The notes: generated from the letters alone by a model not told the origin. Shown: positions 42,587-53,357, counted from the stretch's first letter. The stretch: DNA of 64,000 bases from Rhodobacter sp. Har01 (GCF_020564565.1 NZ_JAJCTD010000005.1:1-64000), one strand, 5' to 3'. Numbers and translations: made by a program.

Positions 42587-44241
42587 GTCGCAAGCTCCTG
42601 CTGGTTGGGGGTTGGGGTGCCGCCGTTGATGGGGCGGTCTGGGTCGATGTCGGGGATCGCGGCGATCAGGGCCGCGGTATAGGGACGTTCGGGCCGGGCG
42701 AAGACACGGGTCGAGGGGCCGTCCTCGACGATTTCGCCATGATGCATGACGACGACCCGTTCGCAAAGGTGGCGCACGATGGCCAGGTCATGGGCGATGA
42801 ACACCAGCGTCAGGCCCGAGGTGGCGGTCAACTGCCGGAACAGGTCAACGATCTGGGCCTGGATGGTCACGTCCAGCGCGGCCACGCATTCGTCGGCGAT
42901 GATGACGCGCGGGTTCACCGCCAGCGCCCGGGCGATGCCGGCGCGCTGGCATTGCCCGCCCGACAGGCTGCGCGGGCGGCGGCGGGCGAAGCTGGCGTCG
43001 AGGCCGACCATGGTCAGCAATTCGTCGATCCGCGCCGGAATGCGCTCGGGCGGGGTTTCGCCCTGCGTCCGCAAGACCTCGTCCAGCGTGGCGCCGATGG
43101 TCATCCGCGGGTTCAGCGAGTTGAACGGGTCCTGGAACACCATCGCCGCCTCGGACCGCAGCCGCCGCAGGGTGGCGGCGCGGTCGGCGCTCAGGTCCAG
43201 CCCGTCGAACAGCACCGTGCCCGAGGTGATGGGCGTCAGGCCCAGCATCGCCCGCGCCAGAGTGCTTTTCCCCGACCCGCTTTCGCCCACGATCCCAACC
43301 GTCTCGCCCGGCCAGATGCGCAGGGTGACGCCCTTGACCGCCCGCATCTCCTGCTTGCGGCGGAAGAGCCCGCCGCCAATGGGAAACCGTACCTCCAGAT
43401 CGCGGGTTTCGAACACCGGCTGGTGGATGCGGTCGGGGGGCAGATGGTCGCCCGCATGGGCCAGCGAGGGATGCGAGGCAATCAGATCGCGGGTATAGGG
43501 GTGCTGCGGCCGCGCCAGCAGCGCCCGCTTCTCACCCGTCTCGACAATCTGGCCTTGGCGCATGACGGCGATCCGGTCGCAGGTCTGCGCCACCACGCCC
43601 AGGTCATGCGTGATCAGGATGATCGACAACCCGCGCCGGTCACGCAACTCGGTCAGCAGCCGCAGGATCTGGGCCTGGATGGTCACGTCCAGCGCGGTGG
43701 TCGGTTCGTCGGCGATCAGCAGTTCCGGATCGCAGGCCAGCGCGATGGCGATCATCGCGCGCTGCCGCATCCCGCCCGAGAACTGGTGGGCATGGGACGC
43801 ACAGGCGCGGACCGGATCGGGAAAGCCCACCTGCGCCAGGAGCGACACCGCCTCGGCCCGCGCCTCGGCACCGGTCAGGCCGCGGTGATGGCGCAGGCCT
43901 TCGCCGATCTGGGCGCCGATCCTCATCATCGGGTCCAGGTGGCTGGTGGGGTTCTGGAAGATCATGCCGATGCGGCGGCCGCGGATCAGGTCCAGCCGGG
44001 CGCCGGACAGGATTTCCTCGCCGTCCAGCCGGACCGAGCCGCCCGTCACCTGCAACTGGCGCGAGGGCAGAAGGCCCATCACCGCGCGGCACAGCAGGCT
44101 TTTGCCCGAGCCGCTTTCGCCGACCAGGCCCAGGATCTCGGCCCGGTTCAGGCTCAGCGAGATGCGGTCCAGGAGCAGCTTCTCGCCCTCGGGGCCACGA
44201 TGGACGACGGAGAGATCGTCGATGGCCAGTTGCGGGGTCAT
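42583..44241 (-). CDS. Fused double ATP-binding subunit of the peptide ABC transporter (DppD-DppF type)
   Basis: 552 residues with two complete ABC ATPase domains. The first has Walker A GESGSGKS near 40, signature QFSGGMRQR near 150 and Walker B LLIADEPTTALD. The second has Walker A GESGSGKS near 315, signature SLSGGQCQR near 425 and Walker B VIIADECVAALD. Each half ends in the oligopeptide-type C-terminal extension (RPQHPYTRDLIASHPS and RPERPYTAALIAAIPD). In E. coli these are two proteins; here one chain supplies both sites. Energises import. Stop/start overlaps on both sides show tight coupling. Confidence 0.93.
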   Translation of the reverse strand: MTPQLAIDDLSVVHRGPEGEKLLLDRISLSLNRAEILGLVGESGSGKSLLCRAVMGLLPSRQLQVTGGSVRLDGEEILSGARLDLIRGRRIGMIFQNPTSHLDPMMRIGAQIGEGLRHHRGLTGAEARAEAVSLLAQVGFPDPVRACASHAHQFSGGMRQRAMIAIALACDPELLIADEPTTALDVTIQAQILRLLTELRDRRGLSIILITHDLGVVAQTCDRIAVMRQGQIVETGEKRALLARPQHPYTRDLIASHPSLAHAGDHLPPDRIHQPVFETRDLEVRFPIGGGLFRRKQEMRAVKGVTLRIWPGETVGIVGESGSGKSTLARAMLGLTPITSGTVLFDGLDLSADRAATLRRLRSEAAMVFQDPFNSLNPRMTIGATLDEVLRTQGETPPERIPARIDELLTMVGLDASFARRRPRSLSGGQCQRAGIARALAVNPRVIIADECVAALDVTIQAQIVDLFRQLTATSGLTLVFIAHDLAIVRHLCERVVVMHHGEIVEDGPSTRVFARPERPYTAALIAAIPDIDPDRPINGGTPTPNQQELAT

Positions 44242-45083
44242 TCATGCACCCCCATCAGATCGGCCAGCGCGTCGCCGGTCAGCGAAAAGCCGAAGGCGAG
44301 GGTGACGATGGCCAGGCCCGGGAACAGGGTGATCCACCAGGCCTGGGTCAGAAAGCCCTGCGCCTCGGCCACCATGATGCCCCATTCGGCCATGGGGGGC
44401 TGCACGCCCAGGCCCAGGTAGCTGATCGCGGCACCGTTCAGCAGCACCAGCACCGCGTCGGACATGACGAAGACCAGCGATCCGGCCAGCGCGTTGGGCA
44501 AAAGGTGGCGGAACATGATCCGGGTGCGGGAAAACCCCAGGCTGGCGGCGGCAACGGCGAAGTCCTGCGTCTTCAGGACCAGGATCTGCGCCCGGATCAG
44601 CCGCGCGTAGCTGACCCAGCCGACCAGCGCCATGGCGATGTAGAAACTGCCCAGCCCCGGCCCCAGGATGGTGATGATCGACAGCATCAGCACCAGGAAG
44701 GGAAAGGCCAGCACCACGTCGACCAGCCGCATGAAGACGGTGTCGACCCAGCCGCCGAAGAACCCCGCCACCGTGCCGACCACGGTGCCGATCAGGAACG
44801 GGAACGCCACGCCGATCACGGCGATCTGCAGGTCGATCCGCGCGCCCCAGATCACCCGGCTCAGCACGTCGCGGCCGAAGTTGTCGGTACCGAAGGGATG
44901 CGCCAGCGAGGGCGGCAGCAATTCGGCCCCCTTGCTGTGCAGGATGGGGTCGTAGGGGGCGATCCAGGGCGCCAGCACGGCCAGCAGGACGAAGCCGCCC
45001 AGAATCGACAGCCCCGCGGCCAGCATCGGGCGCCGGCCGAACCGGGCGCTCCAGCGCGGGGCGAAGGCGGGCCGCGCGGTCAC
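44238..45083 (-). CDS. Peptide ABC transporter permease (DppC type)
   Basis: 281 residues, about six transmembrane helices. It begins with the N-terminal OppC helix after a basic stretch (MLAAGLSILGGFVLLAVLAPW), then PFGTDNFGRDVLSRVIWGARI, the family hallmark, and the EAA-type loop near SLGFSRTRIMFRHLLPNALAG. It forms the membrane channel with the DppB-type permease encoded upstream; the genes overlap by four bases, and the ATPase gene start overlaps its stop by four. Confidence 0.92.
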   Translation of the reverse strand: MTARPAFAPRWSARFGRRPMLAAGLSILGGFVLLAVLAPWIAPYDPILHSKGAELLPPSLAHPFGTDNFGRDVLSRVIWGARIDLQIAVIGVAFPFLIGTVVGTVAGFFGGWVDTVFMRLVDVVLAFPFLVLMLSIITILGPGLGSFYIAMALVGWVSYARLIRAQILVLKTQDFAVAAASLGFSRTRIMFRHLLPNALAGSLVFVMSDAVLVLLNGAAISYLGLGVQPPMAEWGIMVAEAQGFLTQAWWITLFPGLAIVTLAFGFSLTGDALADLMGVHE

Positions 45084-46018
45084 AGCTTGACCCTTGGATC
45101 AAGCGCGACGGTGATGATGTCCGCCAGGAAGTTCACCAGCACGGTCGCCACCGCGAAGGTCAGCGCCACGCCCTGCACCACCATGTAGTCGCGGCTGAAG
45201 ATGCCGCGGACCATCAACTGCCCCAGTCCCGGAATGGCAAAGACGCTTTCCACCACCACGGTGCCGCCGATCAGCCAGCCGATGTTGACGGCCAGCAGAT
45301 TTACCGTGGGCACCAGCGCGTTCGGCACCACATGGCGCCAGAATACCACGCCTTCGGGCATCCCGCGCGCCCGCGCCGCGGTGGCGATGTCCGACGACAG
45401 CCCGGCGATCATCCCCGCCCTGAGCGACCGCGTGATCACCGCCGACAGCGACAGCGCGATGGTCAGGCCGGGCAACACCAGGTGCACCAGCTTGTCGGGC
45501 AAGGTCTCGCCGTAGCCCGAGACCGGCAGCCAGTCGAGCTTGAGCGAGAACAGGATGATCAGGATTGCCCCCAGCCAGAACGACGGAAACCCTATGCCCG
45601 CGGTGGAGACCAGCCGCACGGCATGGTCCGCCACACTGCCCTGCCGGCGGGCAGAGACGGCGGCAAAGGGCACCGAGATCACCAGCGCCAGGACCACGCC
45701 GACGGCCACCAGGGCCAGCGTCGGCTCGATCCGGGTGGCGATCAGGCGCAGGACGTCGATCTTGTACAGCGTCGAGCGGCCCATCTCACCGACCGACAGG
45801 TTCTTGAGGAAATAGAGGTATTGCATCCACATCGGCTCATCCAGGCCATACTGGGCGCGGATCTTGGCGATGGCCGAGGCGGTGGCGCGGGTGCCCAGAA
45901 GGATACGCGCCGGGTCACCCGGAATAAGCCGGACCAGCACGAAGGTGATCACCGAGATCCCGGCCAACACCGGAAGCATCTGGAACGGGCGCAACAGGAC
46001 AAAGCGGTAGCGGTGCAT
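45080..46018 (-). CDS. Peptide ABC transporter permease (DppB type)
   Basis: 312 residues, first gene of the five-gene peptide operon. Six transmembrane helices, starting with FQMLPVLAGISVITFVLVRLIPGDPA, the standard DppB/OppB N-terminus, then VLRLIATRIEPTLALV and the cytoplasmic loop ATAARARGMPEGVVFWRHVVPNAL. Partner of the DppC-type permease. The operon promoter should lie in 46019-46300. Confidence 0.92.
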   Translation of the reverse strand: MHRYRFVLLRPFQMLPVLAGISVITFVLVRLIPGDPARILLGTRATASAIAKIRAQYGLDEPMWMQYLYFLKNLSVGEMGRSTLYKIDVLRLIATRIEPTLALVAVGVVLALVISVPFAAVSARRQGSVADHAVRLVSTAGIGFPSFWLGAILIILFSLKLDWLPVSGYGETLPDKLVHLVLPGLTIALSLSAVITRSLRAGMIAGLSSDIATAARARGMPEGVVFWRHVVPNALVPTVNLLAVNIGWLIGGTVVVESVFAIPGLGQLMVRGIFSRDYMVVQGVALTFAVATVLVNFLADIITVALDPRVKL

Positions 46019-46441
46019 GGCGGTTCAGCTTCCGGACCCGTCGCCGGACCGGAGTGCCCGTCCGGCCATCGGTGCGGTTCGGGGGCTTGCCAGCCTGGTG
46101 GCACGCGACGGTCTTTTCATGGCCCGACCGAAATCCTTCTTGCGGCCAGGGGACAGCCGCGCCGGATGCCACTCCGACACCATCAGACTGCGCCACCCCG
46201 CCGGGACCATTCCCTGCGCCACCCCGGAAGCAAAGTCCAGTTGACGCTCGGCGTCAAGGATGGTGACCCGTGCGCGGGTCGCTGAGGGCGGTTCTGTCGC
46301 GACCTTTGACGCGTGATGCTTGGGTTTCGGTGGATCGACGATCCTTGCCTTGCGCAACATCCGCGGGATGACATGCTATGATCCGGTGTTGTCAGAAGAA
46401 CTTGGCCCGGGCCGACCTGGGTGCCCGGCTGGCCGCCCGGG
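46019..46441. other. Region between the peptide operon and the IS6 relic
   Basis: About 420 bases. It must carry the leftward promoter of the peptide operon and the left end of the IS6 element. A 111-codon leftward frame (46025-46360) is compositionally shadow-like and not called. Confidence 0.35.
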
Positions 46442-47149
46442 ATGACCGAACGCTCCCCCTTCCGCCACTTCAAGACGAGCCCCGAGATCATCCGCCTGGC
46501 GGTGATGCTCGATATCCGATTCCCGCTGTCACTTCGCAACGTCGAGGATCTCCTGCACGAGCGGGGCATCGAGATCAGCCATGAGACCGTGCGGTACTGG
46601 TGGAACAGGTTCGGCCCGATGATCGCCGCCGAGATCAGGGGCCGAAGGGTGGAGGCGATGCGCGCGCATCGTCACTGGCAGTGGCACCTGGACGAGGTCT
46701 ACGTGAAGATCAACGGGGTGACGCATTACCTTTGGCGGGCTGTCGATCATGAAGGCGAGGTGCCGGAAAGCATCGTCACCAAGGCCCGCGATCGCAAGGC
46801 AGCGCTGAAATTCCTCAAGAAATCGATGAAACGGCACGGGCGGCCCGAGACCATCGTGACGGATCGGCTGCGGTCCTATGGTGCCGATCTGAAGGACCTG
46901 GGCCGCGGCGACGACTGCGAAACGGGGCGCTGGCTCAACAACCGGGCCCAGTGCTCGCACCTGCCGTTCCGATGACGGGAGCGGGCGATGTTGCGGTTCC
47001 GGCGCATGCGACCGCTGCAGAAGCTCGCCTCCGTCCCTGCCTCGGCCCACACCCGCTTGCCGACGGAGCGTCACCTGCAAGACCGCAACACCTACAAGCA
47101 GACCCGCGCCGCCGCTCTCGCCGAGTGGCGCGGCCTTCTCGCGGCCTGA
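46442..47149 (+). pseudogene. IS6-family transposase, inactivated
   Basis: 235 codons in a single frame from MTERSPFRHFKTSPEII to LAEWRGLLAA, the normal IS6 length, interrupted by TGA at 46973-46975 where relatives have an Arg codon (CGA) in LPFRRRERAM. DDE residues: WHLDEVYVKING and IVTDRLRSYG keep their Asp. The third acidic residue, normally in NNRAENSHLPF, reads NNRAQCSHLPF, so the catalytic Glu is Gln. The element is thus doubly dead. It abuts the 3' part of an hsdR relic, which it, or the deletion it caused, probably truncated. Confidence 0.88.
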
Positions 47150-47154
47150 TCGGC

Positions 47155-48154
47155 AAGTGGGGCTGGGGGAACGGAGACGGGTTCGCCTTCGTTTGACAGC
47201 ACCTGCGCCCGCGCCTGGAAACGGGCGACAAGGCCCTCGACCACCATGCACAACCGCTTTTCGGCTGTGACCGGTGCCTCTACCGTCGACCACTGCCGCT
47301 GCAGGCGCGGCTTCTCGCTGGCGGCCTCATCCTCGGTCAGGTCCTTGATCTTGGCATCGACCTTGGGCTTTTCCCCCTCGGGCAGCTCGATGGGCTCCAG
47401 GCGGCTCTCGTAGCAGACCGGCACTGTCGCGCACCAACTGCCCGGCATCGAAGGCCATGAGCAGGCTCTTGCCCGACCCTTGCGTGTGCCCGATCACGCC
47501 GGCCTTGCGGTCGCCACCCGACCGGCCGGCCTCAACCGTGCCAGCCGCGGCCCGCTTCCCTGCGTGGTCTTGGTGATGGCCCGCGACGATCTTCGCAATG
47601 CCGCCGGGTGTGTCGCCGAACACCGCAAGATCCTGCATCAGCGGCAGAAGGCGCGGCCGCGTGAACACTCCCTCGATCCGCACCGGCATTTCCGGGGCGC
47701 CCTTGTGCGCCGCATCGGCGCCATCGGTCGGACGTCAGGGCATGAAGCGTTCCGGATCGGCGGTCAGCGAGCCTGTGCAGGCCTGGAGACCGTCGGTCGT
47801 GACCAGCACCGCATGGGCGCGGAACAGCAAGGGGATCTGCGACTTGCAGGTCTGCAACCGGTTGACAGCCGCGCCCAGCGTCGCGGTCTCGGCCCCCGGC
47901 TTCTTCACCTCGATCACGCCAACCGGCAGCCCGTTCAGGAACACCACCACATCCGGGCGCCGGTTGTTGCCGTTGTCGATCACCGTGAACTGCGCGATGG
48001 CCAGCCAGTCGTTCAGCCGGTCCTCCGGATTCACCAGCCGCACGGCATCGCCGCGGATCGTTCCATCCTCGGCCTGCTGCAAAGCGCCGCGACGAGACCG
48101 GTGATCATCTGACTGTCCATCGGCGCGCAGGACTGACCCCGGATCGGCATCCAA
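47155..48154 (-). pseudogene. Type I restriction subunit R remnant
   Basis: Scattered over frames but in the right order. The N-terminal nuclease region reads VRLVNPEDRLNDWLAIAQF, NNRRPDVVVFLNGLPVGVIEVKK (a D...ExK) and LQTCKSQIPLLF up to about 47740. Then come GVFTRPRLLPLMQDLAVFG and IGHTQGSGKSLLMAFDAGQL (Walker A) to about 47450, then PEGEKPKVDAKIKDLTEDEAASEK to about 47230. Much of the motor and all of the C-terminus are gone. It is a different subfamily from the intact HsdR of the island. No hsdM or hsdS neighbours survive here. Confidence 0.8.
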
Positions 48155-48220
48155 TCCTGACCGCCCGGTGGGGCGAAATCACCGCCTGAGCCGACCGAAC
48201 TTGCAGGTGGGGGAGGCGGC

Positions 48221-48540
48221 TCAGGTCCTGATCATGGGCGCGGCGTGATGGCCGGCGCGGTTCTTGAAGCGCCCGCTTTCGTTGCCGGTGTCGTCGATCT
48301 CGCAGTGGTGGGTCAGGCGGTCGAGGAGCGCTGTCGTCATCTTGGCGTCGCCGTAGACGGTGGGCCATAGGCCGAAGACGAGGTTGGTGGTGACGATGAT
48401 CGACGTGTTTTCGTAGAGGCAGCTGATCAGATGGAACAGGAACTGGCCGCCGGACTGGGCGAAGGGCAGGTCGCCCAGCTTGTCCATGATGACGAAGTCG
48501 AGACGCGAGAGTGCGTCGGCCATGCGGCCCTGCCTGCCAC
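48221..48540 (-). pseudogene. IS21 helper ATPase (IstB) C-terminal remnant
   Basis: [62 protein letters not shown] and [12 protein letters not shown] are the C-terminal half of IstB. Walker B and sensor I regions remain, although DELG is changed to DKLG; the N-terminal half with Walker A is missing. The frame is fused without a stop to an MBL-hydrolase fragment upstream. Confidence 0.8.
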
Positions 48541-48720
48541 CGCGGATCACCGCATCCATCTTGGCGGGCGCGACGGGAAACGGCCGGCAATCCCGTTCCT
48601 TTTCGGTCTTCGAACCCTGAAATAGCCCGCAGTCGACCAGGACAACGCGGTGATCGGTCTCAAGGAGAAAGCAGGGTCCAGTCACTGATGGAGCCGCACC
48701 GCGAGACGTCAGGCAGGGGC
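48541..48720 (-). pseudogene. MBL-fold hydrolase N-terminal remnant
   Basis: [38 protein letters not shown] and KMDAVI are the first 55 or so residues of the metallo-beta-lactamase/beta-CASP family that normally continues into the zinc motif HAHIDHSG. Here the text breaks off at DAVI, immediately before that motif, and runs into IstB sequence. It has no active site. Confidence 0.75.
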
Positions 48721-48759
48721 AGGCCGTCGGATAGCCCTTACAGGTTGTGGCACCGCGGC

Positions 48760-50574
48760 TCAGGTCTGCAGGACGTAGCTGCCGGGCGCGGCGGCCAGCG
48801 GGAGAAGACCGCGCTGCGGGGCGCCCATCGCGGGGGGTGAAACCGCTTCGCCGCCCTCTCTCCTCAGCCAGTCCGCCCAGGCCGGCCACCACGAACCGGG
48901 CAGCGGCTCGGTCTGGGCCAGCCAGCCGTCGGGGCCGACGTAAAGCGCGCCCGCCGGGCGGTGCGAGATGCGGTAGTGTCTGTCCTTGTGCCCAGGTTCG
49001 CTGAGGATCCCGGTGTTGTGCCCGCCCCTGGTCAAGACGAAGGTCAGGTCGCAATGGGTGAAAAGCTGGGTCTTGTAGACCGACCGCCAGGGCGCGATGT
49101 GGTCGGTCTCGGTGCCCACCACGAACAGCGGCACCGACAGGTCCTCGAGCGCGATCACCCGGCCCTCGACGGCGAACCGCCCCGCCGTCAGCCGGTTCTC
49201 GAGGAACAGCGCGCGCAGGTATTGCGAATGCATCCGCGCGGGCATCCGGGTGGTGTCGGCCAGCCAGACGCCGATGTCGGTCGGCACATCCTCGCGCCCG
49301 AGGAAATAGCGCTGGACGGCGCGGGTCCAGATCAGGTCTTCGGCCCGGATGGCGGCAAAGGCGCGGGCCATCTGCGGGCGGTCGAGATAGCCCTGTTCCC
49401 ACATCAGATCCTCAAGGAAGGAGACCTGGCTCTCATCTACGAACAGCAGGAGTTCGCCCGCCTCGGCGAAATCGACCTGCGCTGCCATCAACGTGACCGA
49501 GGCCAGCCGGTCATCGCGGTCGCGCGCCAGGGTCGCTGCCGCGATCGCCAGGATCGTGCCGCCAAGGCAATAGCCGACGGCATGAACCGTGGTGTCCGGC
49601 ACGATCGTCGTCACCGCGTCCAGCGCCGCCAGGACGCCCTCTTTGCGGTAGTCCTCCAGCGACAGCTCGCGATGCTGGGCCGTCGGGTTGATCCAGGAGA
49701 TCATGAAGACGGTGAAGCCCTGCGCCACCAGGTAGCGCACCATCGAGTTCGCGGGCGACAGGTCGAGGATGTAGTATTTCATGATCCAAGCCGGAACGAT
49801 CAGGACCGGCCGCGCCTGCACCTGCGGGGTCTGCGGGGCATACTGGATCAGTTCCATCAGGTCGTTGCGAAAGACCACCTGACCCGGGGTGCAGGCCAGA
49901 TCGGTGCCGATACGGTAGCCTTCGGGGGGCGGATCATGCCGGCTCGTCAGGGTCTTGACCGCATCCTCAAGGAAATGCGCCGCGCCTTCGGTCAGGTTGC
50001 GGCCGCCGGTCTTCACCGTCTCGGCGATGATCTCGGGATTGAGCAGCGGCTGGTTCGAGGGCGACAGCACGTCCAGCGTCTGGCGGGCCAGAAACCGGGT
50101 GCGGTCGGCATCTTCGGGGCGCAGGCCGCGCATCGGTTCGGTCGCCTGGTCCCACCAGTCCTGCACGGCCAGGAACCCCTGTTGCCACAGCTGGAAGGGG
50201 AAGGTCTGCCAGCCGGGATGGGCAAAGCGCTTGTCATAGGGCTTGGGCACAAAGGGCGGCGCGCCGCCCGGGCTGGCGGCAAGCGCCATGACCTTCAAGA
50301 GGTTCTGCTGGGCATGCTCGGCCAGTTCCAGCTGGCGGCCGGGCGAGCGCGCCAGATGCTGCGCCCAGTCGCTCCAGGCCTCGATGAAGGCGTGCGGCGA
50401 CACCCCGCCGCTCAGCTTTGCCAAGGCGCCCCGCGCCGCACGGTCGAGGGTGTCGTGCGGATGGGTCTGCTGCGGCTCTTGCAGGGGGGGCACGACGGCG
50501 GGCAGCTGCACCGGAGGCTGGGCAGCGGCCGGACGGGGGACAGAAGGCGGCTTGCGTCTTGTCGGTCGCGTCAT
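48760..50574 (-). CDS. phaC: Class I poly(3-hydroxyalkanoate) synthase
   Basis: 604 residues from the ATG at 50574, which overlaps the upstream ATPase stop by four bases; the longer open frame is rejected. A Pro/Gln-rich N-terminal tail is followed by the PhaC N domain ([20 protein letters not shown]) and the alpha/beta hydrolase core. The lipase-like box GYCLGG near residue 332 holds the nucleophilic Cys, with the catalytic Asp in [13 protein letters not shown] and the His in [11 protein letters not shown]. It polymerises 3-hydroxyacyl-CoA into storage granules. There is no phaA or intact phaB beside it; an SDR relic lies at 53176-53320. Confidence 0.95.
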   Translation of the reverse strand: MTRPTRRKPPSVPRPAAAQPPVQLPAVVPPLQEPQQTHPHDTLDRAARGALAKLSGGVSPHAFIEAWSDWAQHLARSPGRQLELAEHAQQNLLKVMALAASPGGAPPFVPKPYDKRFAHPGWQTFPFQLWQQGFLAVQDWWDQATEPMRGLRPEDADRTRFLARQTLDVLSPSNQPLLNPEIIAETVKTGGRNLTEGAAHFLEDAVKTLTSRHDPPPEGYRIGTDLACTPGQVVFRNDLMELIQYAPQTPQVQARPVLIVPAWIMKYYILDLSPANSMVRYLVAQGFTVFMISWINPTAQHRELSLEDYRKEGVLAALDAVTTIVPDTTVHAVGYCLGGTILAIAAATLARDRDDRLASVTLMAAQVDFAEAGELLLFVDESQVSFLEDLMWEQGYLDRPQMARAFAAIRAEDLIWTRAVQRYFLGREDVPTDIGVWLADTTRMPARMHSQYLRALFLENRLTAGRFAVEGRVIALEDLSVPLFVVGTETDHIAPWRSVYKTQLFTHCDLTFVLTRGGHNTGILSEPGHKDRHYRISHRPAGALYVGPDGWLAQTEPLPGSWWPAWADWLRREGGEAVSPPAMGAPQRGLLPLAAAPGSYVLQT

Positions 50575-53174
50575 GATTTCAACCCCAGTCTGATCTGTTT
50601 CTCGATCTCGATCAACGCGAAGAATGCCGCCCCGATGCCGACGATCAAGAGGCCGTCGAACAGTGGGATCGGCGCGGTGCCCAGCAGGGCCTGCAAGGGC
50701 GCAAGATAGGTGACGGCGAACTGCGCGGCCGTGATGAGGACGACCACGGTCCAGACCACCCGGGTCCCGCGCGCGGCGGCCCAGGTCAGCGAGGTGCTGT
50801 GGATGTTGCGGATGAAGAAGAGGTGGAAGATCTCGAGCACGACCAGCGTGTTCATCGCCATGGTCTGCGCCAGGGCCAGCGGATGGCCCTTGTCGATGGC
50901 GTAGGTGAAGACGCCGAAGACCGCCGCCAGGAACAGGGTCGCGACCAGAACGACATGCCAGACCAGCTGGCCCGACAGGATCGGCGCATGGCGGGCGCGC
51001 GGCGGGCGGGCCATGGTGCCGGTCTCGGTCGGCTCGAAGGCCAGGGCAAGGCCCAGGGTGATGGCGGTGATCAGGTTGACCCACAGGATCTGGACGGCCG
51101 TCACCGGCAGGGCAAGCCCCAGCAGCAGCGCCAGCACGATGACCACCGACTCGCCGGCATTCGTGGGCAGGGTCCAGCTGATGACCTTTTGCAGGTTGTC
51201 CCAGACCGTCCGACCTTCGCGCACGGCGGCGGCGATGGAGGCGAAGTTGTCGTCGGCCAGCACCAGGTCGGCGGCCTCCTTGGCGGCCTCGGACCCCTTG
51301 AGGCCCATGGCGATGCCTGCATCGGCGCGCTTGAGCGCGGGCGCGTCGTTCACCCCGTCGCCGGTCATCGCCACCGACAGGCCGTTCGCCTGCAGCGCGG
51401 TCACCAGGCGCAGCTTGTGTTCGGGGCTGGTGCGGGCGAAGACGCTGGTGCCCACGACTTCCAGCGCCAGTTGCGCATCGTCCAGCTTGTCAAGGTCATG
51501 GCCGGTCAGCACGCGGTCGGGGTTTTCCAGCCCGATCTGGCGCGCGATGGCGGCGGCGGTGCCGGCATGGTCGCCGGTGATCATCTTGACCCGGATGCCG
51601 GCCGCCCGGCATTCCGCGACGGCGGCAATCGCCTCGGGGCGCGGCGGGTCGATCAGGCCGACAAGGCCAAGGAAGGTCAGCCCGCCTTCAAGGGTCGCGG
51701 GGTCGATGCGGTCGCCCGTCTCGGCCCGCTCGGCCAGCGCCAGGACGCGCAGGCCCTGCCGGGCCAGGGCCTCGGCCCGGTCGTGCCACGGGGCATGGTC
51801 CAGCCCCGCGCACATCCGCAGCACCCGTTCCGGCGCGCCCTTCACATGGGTCAGCCGGCCCTGCGGCGCATCGGTCAGCACCGCCATGAAGCGGTGGCGG
51901 CTGTCGAAGGGGATGGCATCCAGCCGGTGCGCGGCATGATCGCCCGCGACCTTGCCGGCGAAGGCCAGAAGCGCGCCCTCCATCGGGTCGCCCTCGACGG
52001 TCCAGACCCCGTCCTTGCGGTGCAGCTGCGCGTCGTTGCAGAGCGCGGCGGCCAGGGCCAGCCGGCCCAGATCACCCGTGGGCGTGACCGCGCCTTCGGG
52101 CGCATAGCCCTCGCCGGCGATGGCGAAGCGGCCTTCCGGCGTTTCGGCGGCGGCCACCACCATCTCGTTGCGGGTCAGCGTGCCGGTCTTGTCGGTGCAG
52201 ATGACCGAGACCGAGCCGATCGCCTCGATCGCGGGCAGGCGGCGGATGATGGCGTTGCGGCGCGCCATGGCCTGCACGCCGATGGCCAGCGTGATCGTCA
52301 TCACGGCGGGCAGGCCCTCGGGGATTGCCGCCACCGCCACCCCGACGACCGCCATGAAGAGGTCGGAAAAGGGCAAGTGGCCGACGAAGTAGCCGTAGGC
52401 CAGCAGAAGCGCGGCGCAGAGCAGGATCAGGAACGACAGCCAGCGCGCGAAATGGTCCATCTGCGCGACAAGCGGGGTGGTCAGCTGCTCGACCCCGGCC
52501 AGAAGCCCGCCGATGCGGCCGATCTCGGTGCCCGCCCCCGTGGCCACCACCAGCCCGCGCGCCGTGCCCTGCGTCACCAGCGTCCCCGACCAGAGCATCG
52601 ACCGCCGGTCGCCCAGCGCGGCCCCGGCTGCGACCGGCTCCGGCCCCTTTTCCACCGGCACGGATTCGCCCGTCAGGATCGCCTCCTGCGCCGCCAGCCC
52701 GCGCGCCTCGAGCACGCGCAGGTCGGCGGGCACCTTGTCGCCTGCCTCAAGAAGGACGATGTCGCCGGGGACAAGGTCGGCCCCGTCCAGCGTCACCCGG
52801 CGCCCGTCGCGCAAGGTCGCGGCGCGGGGCGCCAGCATGGTGCGGATCGCGGCCATCGCCGCTTCGGCCTTGCCCTCCTGGACGAAGCCGATCACGGCAT
52901 TGGCCAGAACCACGGCCAGGATCACCCCGGTATCGACCCAGTGCTGCAAGGCCCCGGTCACCACCGCCGCGCCCAGGAGCACATAGATCAGCACGTTGTG
53001 GAACTGCATCAGAAGCCGCAGCAGCGGCCCGCGCCCCCGCACCTCGGGCAGGCGGTTCGGGCCATGCACGGCAAGGCGCAGCGTCGCCTGGGGCGTGGTC
53101 AGGCCTTCCGGCGCAGCTTCCAGCGCCGCAAGGCAATCGGCGGCGGGGGTCGTGTGGGGGGTGGTCAGGGTCAT
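50571..53174 (-). CDS. P-type cation-transporting ATPase (PacL/PMCA-like)
   Basis: 867 residues from the ATG at 53174; a slightly longer start at 53198 is possible. The P2-type layout is complete: an N-terminal cation-ATPase domain; actuator with [11 protein letters not shown]; phosphorylation site [13 protein letters not shown]; nucleotide domain with KGAPERVL; hinge [22 protein letters not shown]; then the C-terminal six-helix domain. Helix M4 has [10 protein letters not shown], the PEGL of Ca2+/Mn2+ or monovalent cation pumps. The ion is not certain. It is translationally coupled to phaC, an arrangement seen in stress/low-oxygen gene clusters. Confidence 0.93.
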   Translation of the reverse strand: MTLTTPHTTPAADCLAALEAAPEGLTTPQATLRLAVHGPNRLPEVRGRGPLLRLLMQFHNVLIYVLLGAAVVTGALQHWVDTGVILAVVLANAVIGFVQEGKAEAAMAAIRTMLAPRAATLRDGRRVTLDGADLVPGDIVLLEAGDKVPADLRVLEARGLAAQEAILTGESVPVEKGPEPVAAGAALGDRRSMLWSGTLVTQGTARGLVVATGAGTEIGRIGGLLAGVEQLTTPLVAQMDHFARWLSFLILLCAALLLAYGYFVGHLPFSDLFMAVVGVAVAAIPEGLPAVMTITLAIGVQAMARRNAIIRRLPAIEAIGSVSVICTDKTGTLTRNEMVVAAAETPEGRFAIAGEGYAPEGAVTPTGDLGRLALAAALCNDAQLHRKDGVWTVEGDPMEGALLAFAGKVAGDHAAHRLDAIPFDSRHRFMAVLTDAPQGRLTHVKGAPERVLRMCAGLDHAPWHDRAEALARQGLRVLALAERAETGDRIDPATLEGGLTFLGLVGLIDPPRPEAIAAVAECRAAGIRVKMITGDHAGTAAAIARQIGLENPDRVLTGHDLDKLDDAQLALEVVGTSVFARTSPEHKLRLVTALQANGLSVAMTGDGVNDAPALKRADAGIAMGLKGSEAAKEAADLVLADDNFASIAAAVREGRTVWDNLQKVISWTLPTNAGESVVIVLALLLGLALPVTAVQILWVNLITAITLGLALAFEPTETGTMARPPRARHAPILSGQLVWHVVLVATLFLAAVFGVFTYAIDKGHPLALAQTMAMNTLVVLEIFHLFFIRNIHSTSLTWAAARGTRVVWTVVVLITAAQFAVTYLAPLQALLGTAPIPLFDGLLIVGIGAAFFALIEIEKQIRLGLKS

Positions 53175-53175
53175 G

Positions 53176-53320
53176 TCAGCGCGCAGTGTAGCCGCCATTG
53201 ATGACGATTACCGCCCCGGTCAGGGATTTCGCCTGCCTCCGCCATGCGCAGCACGGAGGCGCGGCCGTTCCCGACGGCGCCCGCGGCCACGATCGCCGTC
53301 CTGCCAGCAGGTCTGTTCAT
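53176..53320 (-). pseudogene. Short-chain dehydrogenase relic with internal deletion
   Basis: It begins MNRPAGRTAIV, AAGAVGNGRASVLRMAEAG, the start of an SDR with a degenerate nucleotide motif. After a deletion and frame change it ends LTGAVIVINGGYTAR and a stop, the normal SDR C-terminus. About 200 codons including the Ser-Tyr-Lys site are missing. Possibly a former PhaB-like reductase, given the neighbouring phaC. Confidence 0.7.
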
Positions 53321-53357
53321 GGCAATTGTCCCTTCGTTTCCGAATGATCGACCCACG

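Noticed and set aside
46025..46360. 111-codon leftward frame before the peptide operon
   Set aside because: Shadow-like composition in the promoter region; no ribosome site seen.
50799..53201. 800-codon frame opposite the P-type ATPase
   Set aside because: Shadow frame; DKTGTLT and GDGVNDAP lie on the other strand.
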